From Fusarium oxysporum f. sp. lycopersici 4287 (taxonomy: Eukaryota > Ascomycota > Sordariomycetes > Hypocreales > Nectriaceae), in assembly GCF_000149955.1 (NCBI RefSeq), contig NC_030990.1:1302001-1366000 (forward strand): a DNA stretch of 64,000 nt. Direction: 5' to 3'. Shown one piece after another: positions 34,186-45,969 of the stretch (position 1 is the first letter of the stretch; every line of letters begins with the position of its first letter). The notes beneath the pieces are model-generated. The model saw only the letters and a list, made by a program, of their open reading frames with translations. It was not told the origin of the DNA and ran no database searches. A program made the translations under genes and the position numbers.

Positions 34186-37100
34186 ATGAGCTACAGGCCT
34201 TTTCATGGCCATGGCCAGGGCCAGAGCCAACAAGGCTCACAGCAACCGCTGCCAGTGTCCGGCATGAATCCGCCTTCATCGTATATGCCCGGCGGTTACC
34301 AGCAGTATACGAACCCTCAACAGCAGCAGTTCTATTCTATGCCTCAACAACAAGGTCGGCAGCAGCAACAACAACCGTACCTTCAGCAGCAGCAGATGGC
34401 GCAGTTCGGGGGCATGCAGACGGGTTTTCAGGGATACGATACAGCGGGACAAGCGTATGGCGGACACCAGATGCAACCGGCTGCCGCGCAATATACACCT
34501 CCAGCGAATGTTTGGCAGCAGCAGCAATCTACGGGGGGGCAGAACATGATGTATCAGCAACAATATCAACCATCGCATCATCATCAACAGCAACAGCAAC
34601 ATATATACCAGCAGCACGTCGCGTCGCCTCAACAACACGTTCAACCGAGAAGGCAGTCTGGCCACGTCCCTTCGCCGCAGCAAAGACCTTCTTCGATACC
34701 CCAAAATCAAGGATATCCACTCCCCCAGGCGCAGCAACAACGGTCTCAACACCAACAGTATTCGCAGCAGCATACGTCACAGCAACAATACCAGCAGCAG
34801 CACGCGCACTATCAGCAGCAGCCTCAGGTGACGGCTCCTCAGCCATCACCGCAACCTGCACCAAAGCAGGTAGCCTCGCCAGCTCGGCCACAGGCTCGAC
34901 AAAGAAAACAGAACCAGCAGCCACGCCAAGACGCATCCAAACAGCAGCAAGAGACAATTCGACAGCCTGCGCAGAAACCTACAATAATAGATGTAGATGA
35001 GCCCGCATCGGAGACAGTCGCACAGCAAGAACCGGAGCAGATGGTCTATGTGAATCTGCAAGACATCCAAAAACTGCCACTACTTCCACCAGTAACCATG
35101 GATCAGACACAAGGCGGTCCTACATCTCACACAGGGAAGACAACGAACTGGGACGCGCAGTACGAATCTGGCACTGTCAAGCCTATGGACATTATGCTGA
35201 GCAGCCCACAAACTCAGCCTCTTCCGCCTCCTCAGCCAAAAGTGCAGGCATCTCATCACCAACCCGCGCAGACACAACCTCAAATGGCCACTCCCCGGGC
35301 AAAACCGAGCCCTCTCTCATCCGTGGTCAACTCACCAGCGATTAACGCTCACTCTCCGAGTATTACCAAGAAATCACCCGCAAGCACGCCAAAAAGTAGG
35401 CCCCTAGACACTGTCCATCTTATGGTGGCAGTGGCCGAAGAGTGTTTTGATAAGGCCCGTGGTTCTGTACACGATGTCGCGATGTCGCTAAATGCCACGC
35501 GGATAGACGAGTACCAGAAACTGATTTCGACAGGCCTGGCGTGTCTAGAGGCGTGTTTGCAAAGTAATAGACTGTCTCCGCGTCAAGAAGCAAAGATGCG
35601 ATTGAGATACGCCACTGTAGTATTAGAAGAGACAGAGAACCCAATGGAAGCTGAGACGGCTGTCACAAAAGGCATCTCTCTTTGCGAAAAGGTGAGCGAC
35701 GACTGACTAACCTTCGTCCTGCACAGCTGACCGACTCTGGCAGAATGGCTTGGCCGATCTCAAATACTGCATGGATTATATCAGGTTGAAGCTCCTATTT
35801 CAGCGAAATCACAAGGCTGCTTTGAATGCAGCTGATCGACAAATCGCTGACTGTGAAACGTAAGTTTCGTAGTGTCTGAAGTCCGGCATTTATTGATTTA
35901 TTTCGCAGCTACAAACATATCCAATGGGTTTATGCTTTCAGACTGTTGAAGGCTTCATTTTACATGGAGCTTGGCCAGACAGCTGACGCCAGTGCACTGG
36001 AGAACATTCGCTCTATTCAAGTTACAGCTAGTTCCCGTGGCGACGATGCCCTGAGTGTGTTTGCTTTCATTCTTGAAGGTCTGGCACTTCTCAAGGCCTC
36101 CAAAGATGGCAACATTGAAAAAGTCCAAGCTTGTATTGCTCAAGTAGCGAAGTATCAGTGTGAACCAACAATCCATATCATGCAGCTCGATATACTGACG
36201 CTACTTCTGGATCTTGTCTGCGCTATCAATCACTCTGGCTTGGATTTGATGCTTGATAAGCTTAAAATGCTCCAAGATCGCATGGATGCGTGCACCGACT
36301 GGCATAGCGTCAAGTCCGATTTTCTCATTCCGGTCCAGAAGCAACCTGCTACTGGTCATACTATTAGTAGTGACACAGCAGGCATCATCCGAAGCGGTGA
36401 GGGTGTTCCAGAGGATTTTCTAGTCATGTCATTCATGACCAAAGTCGAGCTGAATTCCCTTATGTGAGCTACCACCCTTAACGCATTTTTACCAAATTAG
36501 CTAACATGTCGCTAGCTTCACTTTGACAGGTCTCGTGAATATGCACAAGTCCAGTGCACATGGTCGACAGACAGCCGACTTCTTGAATGAAGGCGTGAAA
36601 GCCCTGGAAACTTGTAAGTAGCATTTCTTCATTGTCCAGACATTTTGTTGACATGTACTAGGGGACAAAGCGACAGCCGGATTTAGATATGGGCCGTCCA
36701 TCTCGTTACAAGATGCCATTGCGCAGCGTGAGTGGCGGCTGGAAGCTCACTGCTACCTCACCATCTTACTTGGCCTATACGCAGCTAGTCACTGTCAATG
36801 GGACCTGGTAAAGCAATACATCGTGAAGCTTCAGGACATTATGATACCGTCTACACAGGGCATCCTGCGTTTGCTGGCTATTTACCTATCGGGAGTGTTT
36901 GACCAAGGCACAGGGGAACTGGATGCTGCTATGAACACTTTCCAAAAGCCTGACTTTGATCTGAACCAGCGTGGAACTGGTGTCAAAGCCGCACATCGCG
37001 AGTTAGCCATGCTAGCTGGTCTGAACAGGCTTTGGATCATGCAGCATCCATCATACCGAAACGATCGAGCGACACTCGATCTGATCGAAGAACTAAGGCC

Positions 37101-37497
37101 GTTGTGCCTAAACCACCACAATGTCGACCTACGGACCGCTTGGCATAACGTTATGGCCGCTATTGGCACCGACCCACCTCAGCAGCTCAATCAACAAAAG
37201 CAGCACATACAGTCTGCCATGGCCGGGTCCAAATCCACTAAGAATGTGCTAGGCGCAGCCGTCACACTCGCTATCATGCGCAGCCGCTTATTCGAGAACG
37301 TCGTTGGCGATCAAGCCCTGAAAAGCGCCCTAGCAGCAGCCAAGCAGGCTCATCGTAGTGGCAATGTCTTGTGGCAGAGCGTTGCAGACGGTATGCTTGC
37401 TCACTCTTATGAAGTACAAGGCAAGGAAGAAGAAGCAGCGCAAGAATGGGCGAGGGCGACAAGGGAAGCCCAAGAGGCATTTGCAGGAAGTTTCTGA
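34186..37497 (+). CDS. SCC4: Cohesin loading factor SCC4/MAU2
   Basis: Five exons, 34186-35691, 35744-35859, 35909-36463, 36516-36613 and 36662-37497, give 1,036 residues; all phases close. With Scc2 it loads cohesin on chromatin. Residues 1 to about 290 are Gln/Pro-rich and disordered, encoded by CAG/CAA runs. From about 405 the family helical TPR array is clear: LMVAVAEECFDKARGSV, TGLACLEACLQSNRLSPRQE, KMRLRYATVVLEETENPMEA, then DYIRLKLLFQRNHKAALNAA, DFLNEGVKALETW, and C-terminal MLAHSYEVQGKEEEAAQEWA. The ATG at 34186 (MSYRPFHGHGQ) was chosen; the in-frame ATG at 34138 would add 16 residues. The 3' end converges on the SF3b4 gene, 320 bases away. Confidence 0.93.
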
Positions 37498-37817
37498 ATG
37501 AGAGCATAACCTGGTTAAGTAGAGCTCACAGGACTGGCGTTTATGGCAAGGAGTTCTCCCGCATGGTTTAAAAAGAGAAATTATTTCATGATTGTATATC
37601 AGACTCGGGGGTTTATGGAGATCTGTACGATACCTGACCATACATGTCTTTGGTCTTCGCTGTTTGTGGGCAGAAAGTGGTAATTAGATACGACCCAAAG
37701 TCGTGCTTTTGGCCGTGATAACGGCGTCAATCAAGGTCCCGGACTCTGTTGAGTCCTGAGCTTATTAAAGGCATCTCCATTCAAGAGATGCATTGTGACT
37801 TTTGCGAAGATAGTAGA
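37498..37817. other. Convergent 3' intergenic region, 320 bases
   Basis: Shared 3' ends of SCC4 (plus) and the SF3b4 gene (minus). The space is short enough for overlapping 3' UTRs. No other feature was seen. Confidence 0.5.
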
Positions 37818-38945
37818 TCACCGACGGAATCCAGGGGGCGGTTGGAAGCCTGGAGGGGGCATAAAACCAGGGGGGGGAGCACCAGCAGCACCGGGGGCGC
37901 CTTGAGGAGCAGGGAATCCGGGCGGGGGAGCAACTGGGAAGCCCTGCGCCGGAGACCCGGAGGGTGGTCTGAAACTGCCTGGGTGGAAATCGGCTGGGTT
38001 GGTGTATCCAGCCTGTGATTGTGGGGGTCGCGCAGGCAAACCTGAGGGAGCTGGTGGTAAAGGAACGGAGCCTCTTGGAGGGGCTCCGGGGGGCGGAACT
38101 CCGGCATTGTATGGCGACGGACCTCGACCGGGAGGTGCAAACCCACCGGGGACGCCCTGTGGAGGTGCACCGACGGGGGGCATTCTTCCCATAGCTGAAG
38201 GATCGAAACCTGCTGGAGGCGCAGCTGCAACTGGTGGCGGTTGTAGAAATGCCTGGGGCACAGGCTGTGCTTCTGGGACAATGTTCCGTTTCTTCGCTTG
38301 AGCAGCGAGCTCACGCTCAGCCTCATCACCATGTCTCTCTCCCTTTCCGTCCTTCTTGAAAGCATACTGGACCGAAACCTCCTTACTTAAGATGTACTGT
38401 CCGTGCAAGTTCGCGATAGCAGCATCACTGCTCTCAAAGTCGGCAAAGCTGACAAAACCAAAGCCCTTGCTCGCGCCAGACTCCTCCCTTGCGACCTTTG
38501 GCAGACTGAGTAGTGGACCGAAGCGACTGAAGGTGTCGTAGAGGATCTTCTCGTCAACCATGGGATCGAGGTTTCCGATAAACAGCTCGGCGCCAACCTC
38601 GGCGGCACGCTGCTTGTCTGCGCTGGCCTTGTTAACGCGCAAGCTCTTTCCATACAGTTTGATGCCGTTCATAACATTGGCGGCGTATTCAGCGTCTGTG
38701 GGTGTGCGAAACTCGACGAAGCCGAAGCCCTGATGTGTCTGGGTAACACGATCGCGAGGCATGTGGATGTTGTGGATGGGGCCCATCTGAAGCATGATCT
38801 CGTATACCATTGCGGATGTTGCGCGCTCGTCGATGTTGCCGATGTAGACCGTCGCCTCCTTGTCTTGTTCCCTAAGAAGAGTATTAGCTTTGCTGTCGCG
38901 TTGCGATGAGATGAGAGAGCTATACCAATGCCTATTTTGCGCCAT
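37818..38945 (-). CDS. HSH49: Splicing factor SF3b subunit 4 (Hsh49 type)
   Basis: Two exons, 38945-38926 (20 bases) and 38871-37818, give 357 residues. It is part of SF3b in the U2 snRNP, which binds near the branch site. It has two RRM domains: the first at about 13-90 with RNP2 ATVYIGNID and RNP1 QGFGFVEF, the second at about 100-180 with ELFIGNLDP and KGFGFVSF. Next comes a basic linker and a Pro/Gly/Ala-rich tail from about 220 to the end (GAPPPG-type repeats). The splice restores the family start NRHWEQDKEATVYIGN. The 54-base intron is stop-free and in phase over a full multiple of three, so the unspliced message would read 18 extra residues. Divergent from TOM7. Confidence 0.94.
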   Translation of the reverse strand: MAQNRHWYSSLISSQRDSKANTLLREQDKEATVYIGNIDERATSAMVYEIMLQMGPIHNIHMPRDRVTQTHQGFGFVEFRTPTDAEYAANVMNGIKLYGKSLRVNKASADKQRAAEVGAELFIGNLDPMVDEKILYDTFSRFGPLLSLPKVAREESGASKGFGFVSFADFESSDAAIANLHGQYILSKEVSVQYAFKKDGKGERHGDEAERELAAQAKKRNIVPEAQPVPQAFLQPPPVAAAPPAGFDPSAMGRMPPVGAPPQGVPGGFAPPGRGPSPYNAGVPPPGAPPRGSVPLPPAPSGLPARPPQSQAGYTNPADFHPGSFRPPSGSPAQGFPVAPPPGFPAPQGAPGAAGAPPPGFMPPPGFQPPPGFRR

Positions 38946-39383
38946 GATGACAGATTTTGAAGAGACCTCTGTCTCTTACAGTACGAGTACTTTGACAAAT
39001 AAAGAGGGCGAAGAATTGACCAGAAATTGTGCTACCGCGATGATGAGGTGAACACCTGGTTATCAACTTTGCATGGAGCTTCTAGAAATTTTGGCTGATG
39101 GTTGGGATGTATGAGGTAGCCTTGTCGCGTAAGCCACACAAGGTGCAGGTGAAAATGTGGCGTCGACCGAGGTTCTTCCGCCCCCATGTCCGCGATTCGG
39201 AGGTGGAATTTCCAGCTCCCGGCAGCTCTCCGAAATTTTTGGGAAGACGTCAACGCCAACGCCAGAAACGACTGCGGTCTATAGATTATCAGTCTCGAGC
39301 TTTGAAACATCCGGTTGAGCTGCATTGTTTTGTTGTGTAACTTTCTCAAATCAGTCAACTACACTTCTTTGAATTACTTCAAG
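38946..39383. promoter_or_regulatory. Divergent promoter region, SF3b4 / TOM7
   Basis: A compact 438-base region that must hold both promoters. An AAC-GCC repeat-like stretch (CAACGCCAACGCC) lies at about 39249-39261. No TATA element or other site was firmly recognised. Confidence 0.45.
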
Positions 39384-39778
39384 ATGTTTGCCCTTTCCGA
39401 GGAGTCCAAGGTATGATGATATAGCTTGGAGAGGTATCTATCTATCACAGCTTCGCTAACGATTAGCACAGGAGCGCATTGCCAAGCTCATTGACGTTTC
39501 GCGCGTTGCCATCCACTAGTATGTCGTCGACGTTTGGTTTTATTGTTGGGCGATAACTGATTTGTGTTACAGTGGTTATCTTCCTCTGATCCTCTATCTT
39601 GGTACGAACAAGCTCGAATAACGACATGCGATTACAACGGCAATACTGATTATATATCCCAGGCTACACCCGAAGCGAGCCCCGACCTTCAGTCATCCGG
39701 TATGCATCGATCCCTACGAATCGCATACGTAAGCAATGCTAATTGAATCCATTTAGCCTTCTCTCTCCCCTCTCCTAA
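39384..39778 (+). CDS. TOM7: Mitochondrial import receptor subunit TOM7
   Basis: Only 53 residues, spread over five exons: 39384-39410, 39472-39518, 39573-39601, 39663-39699 and 39757-39778, with introns of 61, 54, 61 and 57 bases. Tom7 is a small tail-anchored subunit that modulates assembly and dynamics of the TOM translocase in the outer membrane. The spliced reading gives MFALSEESK, ERIAKLIDVSRVAIHYGYLP, then LILYLGYTRSEPRPSVIR and LLSPLS, the usual Tom7 pattern with one membrane helix and a conserved Pro in YGYLP. Every splice restores family sequence in phase. No exon exceeds 47 bases, so ordinary ORF scans miss the gene. Confidence 0.93.
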
Positions 39779-40290
39779 GCAGGGAGCAGTTCTACAGCTA
39801 TACAAAACATAACAGTGTACATTATCTTGTGGAGATGTTTTTCAAGGGAGAAAGGGACAACTACCACCAGCATTCATGGCGTTGGGACACGGCGTGGTAA
39901 AATTTGACGACGACCGCAGATATGCTTGGGAGGAGGGGTTGACTGTACGAATGAGTGTGAAAAATCACCATGTATCATCTTGCAACGCTATGACGCCCAG
40001 AATAAGGGAATACCACTCATAATTAAACCTTGTCACATAATACTCTTTCCATGAAATTTGATCGTGTGAGTTTCGGTTTGATGCGGCAGAAGACGTAGGA
40101 ATTGCTCTGGTGACGTCGAAGCCTCGGCCGAGCTTCCGTAGCTTTGAGATCCGCAGAAATATTGTATCGAAATAATTATTTCAGTGACCTTCAACCTTTT
40201 CAACCACCACCCTACCTCATGGCGCTCTTCTATTGTCTTTACCCTCGCGAAATATGATATTCGGCTTATAGAATTATCTAATCTTCCTAT
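39779..40290. other. Tandem intergenic region, TOM7 to carrier gene
   Basis: TOM7 3' UTR and the promoter of the carrier gene. AT-rich around 39,960-40,060 and 40,150-40,280. No other feature was seen. Confidence 0.45.
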
Positions 40291-41276
40291 ATGCCCGATT
40301 CAGACCATGCGGGACTCTCTCCCGCGACCATCGAGTCCATCGCCGGTCTCAGCGCTGGTACAGTCGCGACATTGACTGTTCATCCTCTCGACGTCGTCAA
40401 GACTCGCATGCAGAGTATGGCTGATTGACTTTTACCCCTCTACCGCACAATCTTAGTGTCTGACAATTACCTTTAGTCTATCGTAGCGCAGCCCCCGATG
40501 CTGTGCGTCCAACAACAGTATCCATTCTCCGTGCCTTGACATCTACTCCTCACCCTGTCGCCTCTCTCTACCGCGGTCTAACGCCTAATCTTGTCGGAAA
40601 TGCCTCTAGTTGGGCCTCTTTCTTCTTTTTCAAGTCGCGCTTCGAGCGCGCTCTCGCTACGTGGCAGGGTCGGCTTGGAGGACGTCCCTCTGGAGGCGAT
40701 TACTTCATCGCTAGCGCTTTGGCAGGCGCAGCAACGACTACGTTGACCAACCCTATATGGGTCCTTAAAGTACGCATGGTATCCTCTGACCGAGGCTCTC
40801 ATGGTGCATATCCTTCCATGTTGGCTGGCGCCCGCTCCATACTTCAGACTGAAGGCATTCGGGGCTTCTACCGTGGCCTGGGCATCTCTCTGATAGGAGT
40901 ATCACACGGCGCTGTGCAGTTTGCAGTATACGAGCCCGCAAAGAAATGGTACCACGCGCGGCGTCGAGAGAGGCACGGCATCGAAAGGGAGCATATGACC
41001 ACTGAGGCTACAGTTGGGTTATCGAGTCTGTCCAAATTCGTCGCTGGTGCTGTCACGTATCCGTACCAAGTACTCCGGAGTAGGCTCCAGAACTACCAAG
41101 CTGACGAGCGGTTCGGTCGGGGTATCAGAGGCGTTGTTGTAAGAATATGGACCGAGGATGGACTCAGAGGGTTCTATCGTGGTATGGTACCGGGCGTTGT
41201 TAGGGTGATGCCCGCGACGTGGGTGACGTTCTTGGTGTATGAAAATGTCAAGTACTATCTTCCTCAGTGGGCTTGA
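40291..41276 (+). CDS. FLX1: Mitochondrial carrier, FLX1/SLC25A32-like (FAD or folate)
   Basis: Two exons, 40291-40414 and 40477-41276, with a 62-base intron, give 307 residues. It is a member of the mitochondrial solute carrier family with three repeats. The signature motifs are PLDVVKTRMQ (first repeat), NPIWVLKVRM (second) and YPYQVLRSRLQ (third). The tryptophan in the second motif and the YPYQV third motif are typical of the FAD/folate subgroup (yeast Flx1, animal SLC25A32), as opposed to ADP/ATP or phosphate carriers. GFYRGLGISLIGVSHGAVQF and GFYRGMVPGVVRVMPATWVTF are the paired even-numbered helix blocks. The first splice restores RMQIYRSA. Inner membrane location is expected; the exact substrate cannot be told from sequence alone. 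Confidence 0.9.
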
Positions 41277-41459
41277 GGTGTAATCTGACTGGCATGGCGT
41301 TGTGGGTTCACGTTATCAAGGTTACAATTTAGATTTAGATGGCATCTAGGAAGTGAAGAGCACAATTCAAGAGGCATACAGCCTAGGGCACCCGTCACTC
41401 TATTGCATGGTATATGGCAGAGCCGCGTTGATCTAACCCATCCACATTATTATCACTGC

Positions 41460-41699
41460 TTAAGTCGCATTTGCCTTCTTCGCCTCCTCCTCCTCTGCCG
41501 CAGCAGCCACTTCGGCCTCAATCCTACGCATCTCACACACTTCGCACTAATCAGCTGAGACATTCTCGGTGATACACTCATTAGTGGTCTCGCATTTAAT
41601 ACCCTGGCTCGACTCAGGAAATTCCTTGAGTTGCTCAGTGCCACTTATAGCTCGCTGGCATTGTGCACAGTCGTACTTGGTGCAGGTCAGGACACACAT
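41460..41699 (-). pseudogene. Small cysteine-rich protein gene with internal TAG
   Basis: Reading from the ATG at 41699, the frame encodes a cysteine-rich start (MCVLTCTKYDCAQCQ), then KCETTNEC and NVSAD, reaches TAG at 41549-41547, and continues in the same frame as CEVCEMRRIEAEVAAAAEEEE to a TAA at 41462-41460. The cysteines on both sides of the TAG, and the Ala/Glu-rich helical tail, resemble one continuous small protein of about 79 residues of a type common in filamentous fungi (paired CXXC motifs, Glu/Ala tail). The upstream part alone would be 50 residues. No intron that removes the TAG is apparent. Function is unknown; it may be a recent pseudogene. Confidence 0.4.
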
Positions 41700-43100
41700 T
41701 ATTATAAGAGGTCGGTAACTTGAAGATGTTGATTTGCAGTAGCTGTAAGCTTTGTTTTTTATTTTCTTGCCAATTTGAGTTCCTGTTGTCTGTGGGAGCA
41801 ATGGCTTTTATACTAGATACTGGCCGTGATTCAGACATCTTGCTGCCATATGTTGGCTGTAGTTGTTTCTTTTCAATTTTACCTCGTGAGCTTGAGATAT
41901 GACGCAGTGAAACACCTGCAAGAATCGGTTTGTCATACTCGGTAGCTTCAACGCGTGGTAAACATGCTTCATCATTCGATCCTCGTCTTGCTTTGGGTTC
42001 GTATAGACCTCTAGTTGTAACCAAAGGCAATAGTTGGTGCTGTTGGCAAACCCCCTCACATATATCAGTACTTTCAATCAACTTTACTGTTGACTGAAGC
42101 TCGTTCTTGCGTATAATTGTATTGATTTACGTTGTATGTAATAATTCCCGAATAGGATCTGTAATTAACTGAAAGAGTAGAAGATGTTTAGTGTCTCATG
42201 CGACGGCTGCGAGTGCTTATACGAACATGATTCATCCTAACAAAACATCACAGCTACGGTGTAAGTCAGCCACCCAGAAAACGAGAAATACCACGAAGAA
42301 CCTTGCACCTACCCTATCATATGTACTACAATCATCACTGTCGCAATATAATGACCGAGTGTTACCACGCCGCTTCCAGCATCGGTTGAGTCAAGCATAC
42401 CCTACACCGCGAAGTGACGAACTTTGAGTGCCGATAATGCAAAACTTATCAGCCATGGTAAAAAGATGTTTGAAACACGAAAAAAGGGAACGAATTAGCC
42501 CACTACATACAAGTAATCCTGTCTGCCATTCTGCTTAGCTACCTCTGTGTCATGTCCCGATCATCAGCCCATGGATTGATACATCCACCTGCAGTCACCA
42601 AAACCACACACTTCACGAACACTTACTGAAAGCTCATTCCAGATACCCCGGATATCACATCCAATCAAACAGACTCTGTTCCGGTCCCTGAAACTTGAGT
42701 ATCTGGATTCAGTGTCAAGATCTCGCCGAAAGTCAATCGAACCCTCGAAATTCCGACATCCAGTCACAGTCACACCACAGATTGCCTGAGCCTTCCCGAG
42801 CTTCTCCGCAGCCGCCATCGGCTGCAAAGAGATCACGCCAACCGTGGAAACGAGAATTTTTGGGCCAAAGAGACAAGACAAATTTCCATTTCAAAACCCC
42901 CCCTTATGCTTTGTTGAAAACCTTTCGCACGGGGAAGCGCATCCTTTCAACCCTGACCCCTGAGACAGCAAAATCAGTCGATTCGTACAGGGGCACAGAT
43001 GAGATACATCACCTACATCGCCCATCCATTCACTGCCGAGAATACATCGCCGCAAGTGAGAGTACAACGTCGACTTGAACATCTAACAATCACCGCGAGT
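41700..43100. other. Gene-free block, part 1
   Basis: Start of a block of about 16 kb without a recognised gene. Contains only short ORFs lacking family features. The antisense ORFs at 41,800-42,080 were checked and not recognised. Confidence 0.4.
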
Positions 43101-43487
43101 CATCAGTCGCAAATTAATGATGCAGACATGACAAAGTGATATGATAGGTTATCCAAATCGTTTCTTCGATGCCTGGCCATCTCCATGAGCCGTGTCCGCT
43201 CCAGTAGCCCATTCAATATGTTTTTTGTGAAGCACAGAAGCGTGATTATCATGCTCTGCAGCAGGGGTGACTCTTGTGGGCGTGAGACGCCTGCGTTTAG
43301 ACAGGCGTAGCTCTGATATGACAGGTGAGTGATCGGGCGACAGTCGAATTCACATGACAAGAACTTTCTTGCGATCTTCCATACGGACGGCACATGAGTC
43401 TCAGGAACTGATGCGGCCCCATATCATGACAGTATCTTTGGTCAAAACATGACGATACGGTGTGCATAAAAAAAACGCGCAAATCGC

Positions 43488-43537
43488 AGTTCACTGCCGC
43501 ATTTGAGGTGAACGAACAACCATGTAGTTCACTGCCG
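43488..43537. repeat. AGTTCACTGCCG duplicated 38 bases apart
   Basis: The 12-mer occurs at 43488-43499 and 43526-43537 with the inverted core GTGAAC between them. Seen directly. It could be a multi-site protein-binding cluster or chance. Confidence 0.6.
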
Positions 43538-45937
43538 ATTTATCTTGACTCTGTCAGTTTTCTGTTACGAATAATCCTCGGCAAATACGACAATATATGC
43601 TGAAACGGTCAAGAAAGGCCTCTGTTGGCATGGTAGTTTCGCGATTCTTACCCCAAGAGGCATAAAAGCAGACATATACTGGCCGCGTGATGCCATAGCC
43701 GATTATGACAGGTAATGAATCGGGGTTCTCCATTATCGAGACACTCCATATAGTAAGATTTTCAGGATTGCGTCGTATCGTCTCCTCGTTTATTAGAAGA
43801 GGAGGGTGAAGTTGCATCTCGAGAATCCTCCATGTCCGAGAATAACTGTCAAATCCCAAAACACAACTGTCATCGGAGTCTGGGACTAGAACAGGAAGTG
43901 ATACCGTTCCATAAACGGCAGAACTTGCGAATTCAGTACGGGACGAGCCGAAGTGCTCGTCGACAGGCCCTTCTCGGTTGATCGCTTGACCCCCCGGATC
44001 CCGAATGCTTGGGTTGACAGAACGCTTGCTCTTGTCCCCTGTTATTTCCCGGCCTGTCCGAGATCTGACACGAGCCTTATTTGCTTATGTGTTTTGAAGT
44101 GATCCAAAATATCATCAGCTGGCGACCATCAGTCCCCCGAGAAAGTAGAACAGTTTGTTTGTTGAAGGTATCGTGCCAAGACTAGGATCTCTGATTCAAC
44201 AAGATGGGGGATCGCGACCAGGGCGCTTGGAGATCGGGTCTCGGGACCATGTGAATAATGACACAGGCATATCAAGTCTTGGTGAGCTTTGCGAAGGCTA
44301 TCCACCTGCAAAAGTTGTAGAGGCGAAGGCTGGAACTCAAGTTTCGTGGGGAGGACCCTCTTCTTGGTAAACGCGATGTCACCTCGACACCTGTTCAGAC
44401 CCTGGTTGGCTCCGCACCACGTCTCCCACAAGCTCCAACCAGAGCCTCCAAGATCGAATCTTGCATGCATGTTAATTACAGTCAGCTGAAAAGGTTTACT
44501 CATGAAGCGTCACGATAGGAGACATGACATCCCTATCTTTTTGGCGTTTAGCCACGAATGTCGACCGCGCACCCTCGGGACCGAAAAAAAAAAGTAATCA
44601 CAAGCGAGTTTGCAATAACCTTGGCACAAAACAATGACCACGAGGAAAGATCGTACATGCGTGATTACCCCGAGAAGGGGGAAACAACGACATTTCCTTT
44701 CTTTGTTGTCTCTGAAAGCAAGTTATACAGCCTGCACAAAGCCATTTTCGGACCCATAGGCGTTCTGCCCCTTGCGTCGGGGAGTTAGAGCCACAATAAA
44801 TCAATATTGGAACCTCCCATCTTGCATCATTTCGATGCAGATTAAGTTGAACCCCGAAACAGAAGTATGTAAACAGGAGTAGAAGGTCGGACTCAAACAG
44901 GAGGGCACCGATAGATTTCGGGCACTCCCTTCGGAGATTCATACGCGAATAACGACTCGAGGTGCCTTCGTCTGGGCTTTTCTCGTCGTATGTCACAAAT
45001 CATAGCGACACCCGCCCTGGATGGATCTTGGAGGGATCTAGGTCTCTGGCAAATGGCGGCCTTGTGTTCTGGTTCGCCCGGATAGCACATGATCCGTGGA
45101 AGTGGAAAATGAGTACTCATCAAAGGGCAAGACATACTGCATATCGCTGTCGTACATACTCGATGTTGTGTTCAGAACATCTTTCTCCTGGCAGTATCCC
45201 AGACTACTGGGTCATGTAAAAATATCGCCACTGTATGTGAGGCTAAACTTTCGCCTCGTCGCCCTGCTTTTAGCATTCGCCCTGCTGAACATCATGAAGT
45301 TTACCATGGCGAAGTAAGGCTTGAGACTACTTTACGATGTTGTCTTGAACAATTGGCTCTGGTGTTATCGATACCGGGGCGTTGGGGAAAACGTCGGGAT
45401 CGGGAAAGGGCAAAGAGGCGCATGAGCCACGATCTCAGTATGTTGGAACCCAGATGCTTTCTTCACTCACCTGTGGCGTCAGTTGAAGTCCCTGACCTGG
45501 TTGATCTTGTTCGGGCATTGACACCCCCTCCCAAGAACCCAAAAGAATGCATCGCTGAAATGTGATAAATGATCGACCTCAGCAGGTCGAAGTAGGGTTG
45601 AGTAATCTACCAGCGGCTTTAGTCGCGAGGAGGGGCTGGGTTGACTAACCGGGTCCCCTCCCCTAGTTGGAGTTGGGCTTCCTCTAACAGGATTGGAGAG
45701 CTGAAGAGAAAAGAGACGAGAAGAGAATCCATTGACGCCATTGGTCTCTGGAAATCCTTAGGGGCACTTTAACCAGCACTAGGGGTATGAGTTCGTTACA
45801 TCGCGATTCGACTCAGAAGCTTGCATTTGTATGGTGGTGTAAGTTAAAAATTTTTTTTTCAAGGTTAGGGCTTCTTTCGTTTGACGGGATATGCTGTGCG
45901 TCAATCGAAAGACATGTCTGGCGTTGACTGTCGTTGA

Positions 45938-45969
45938 ATTGATGGATTGATTGATCGATAGATTGATTG
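45938..45969. repeat. Imperfect GATT/GATC simple repeat
   Basis: Tandem tetranucleotides of GATT with GATG, GATC and GATA variants. An ordinary microsatellite. Confidence 0.75.

Noticed and set aside
34276..35000. Long ORFs on both strands inside the SCC4 head
   Set aside because: CAG/CAA repeats keep several frames open; only the SCC4 frame joins to the TPR exons.
37749..38301. Plus-strand glycine-rich ORFs opposite SF3b4
   Set aside because: Antisense of the Pro/Gly-rich tail of SF3b4.
43554..43859. 101-codon minus-strand ORF
   Set aside because: Looks mildly protein-like but has no family motif, no splice context and no matching neighbours.
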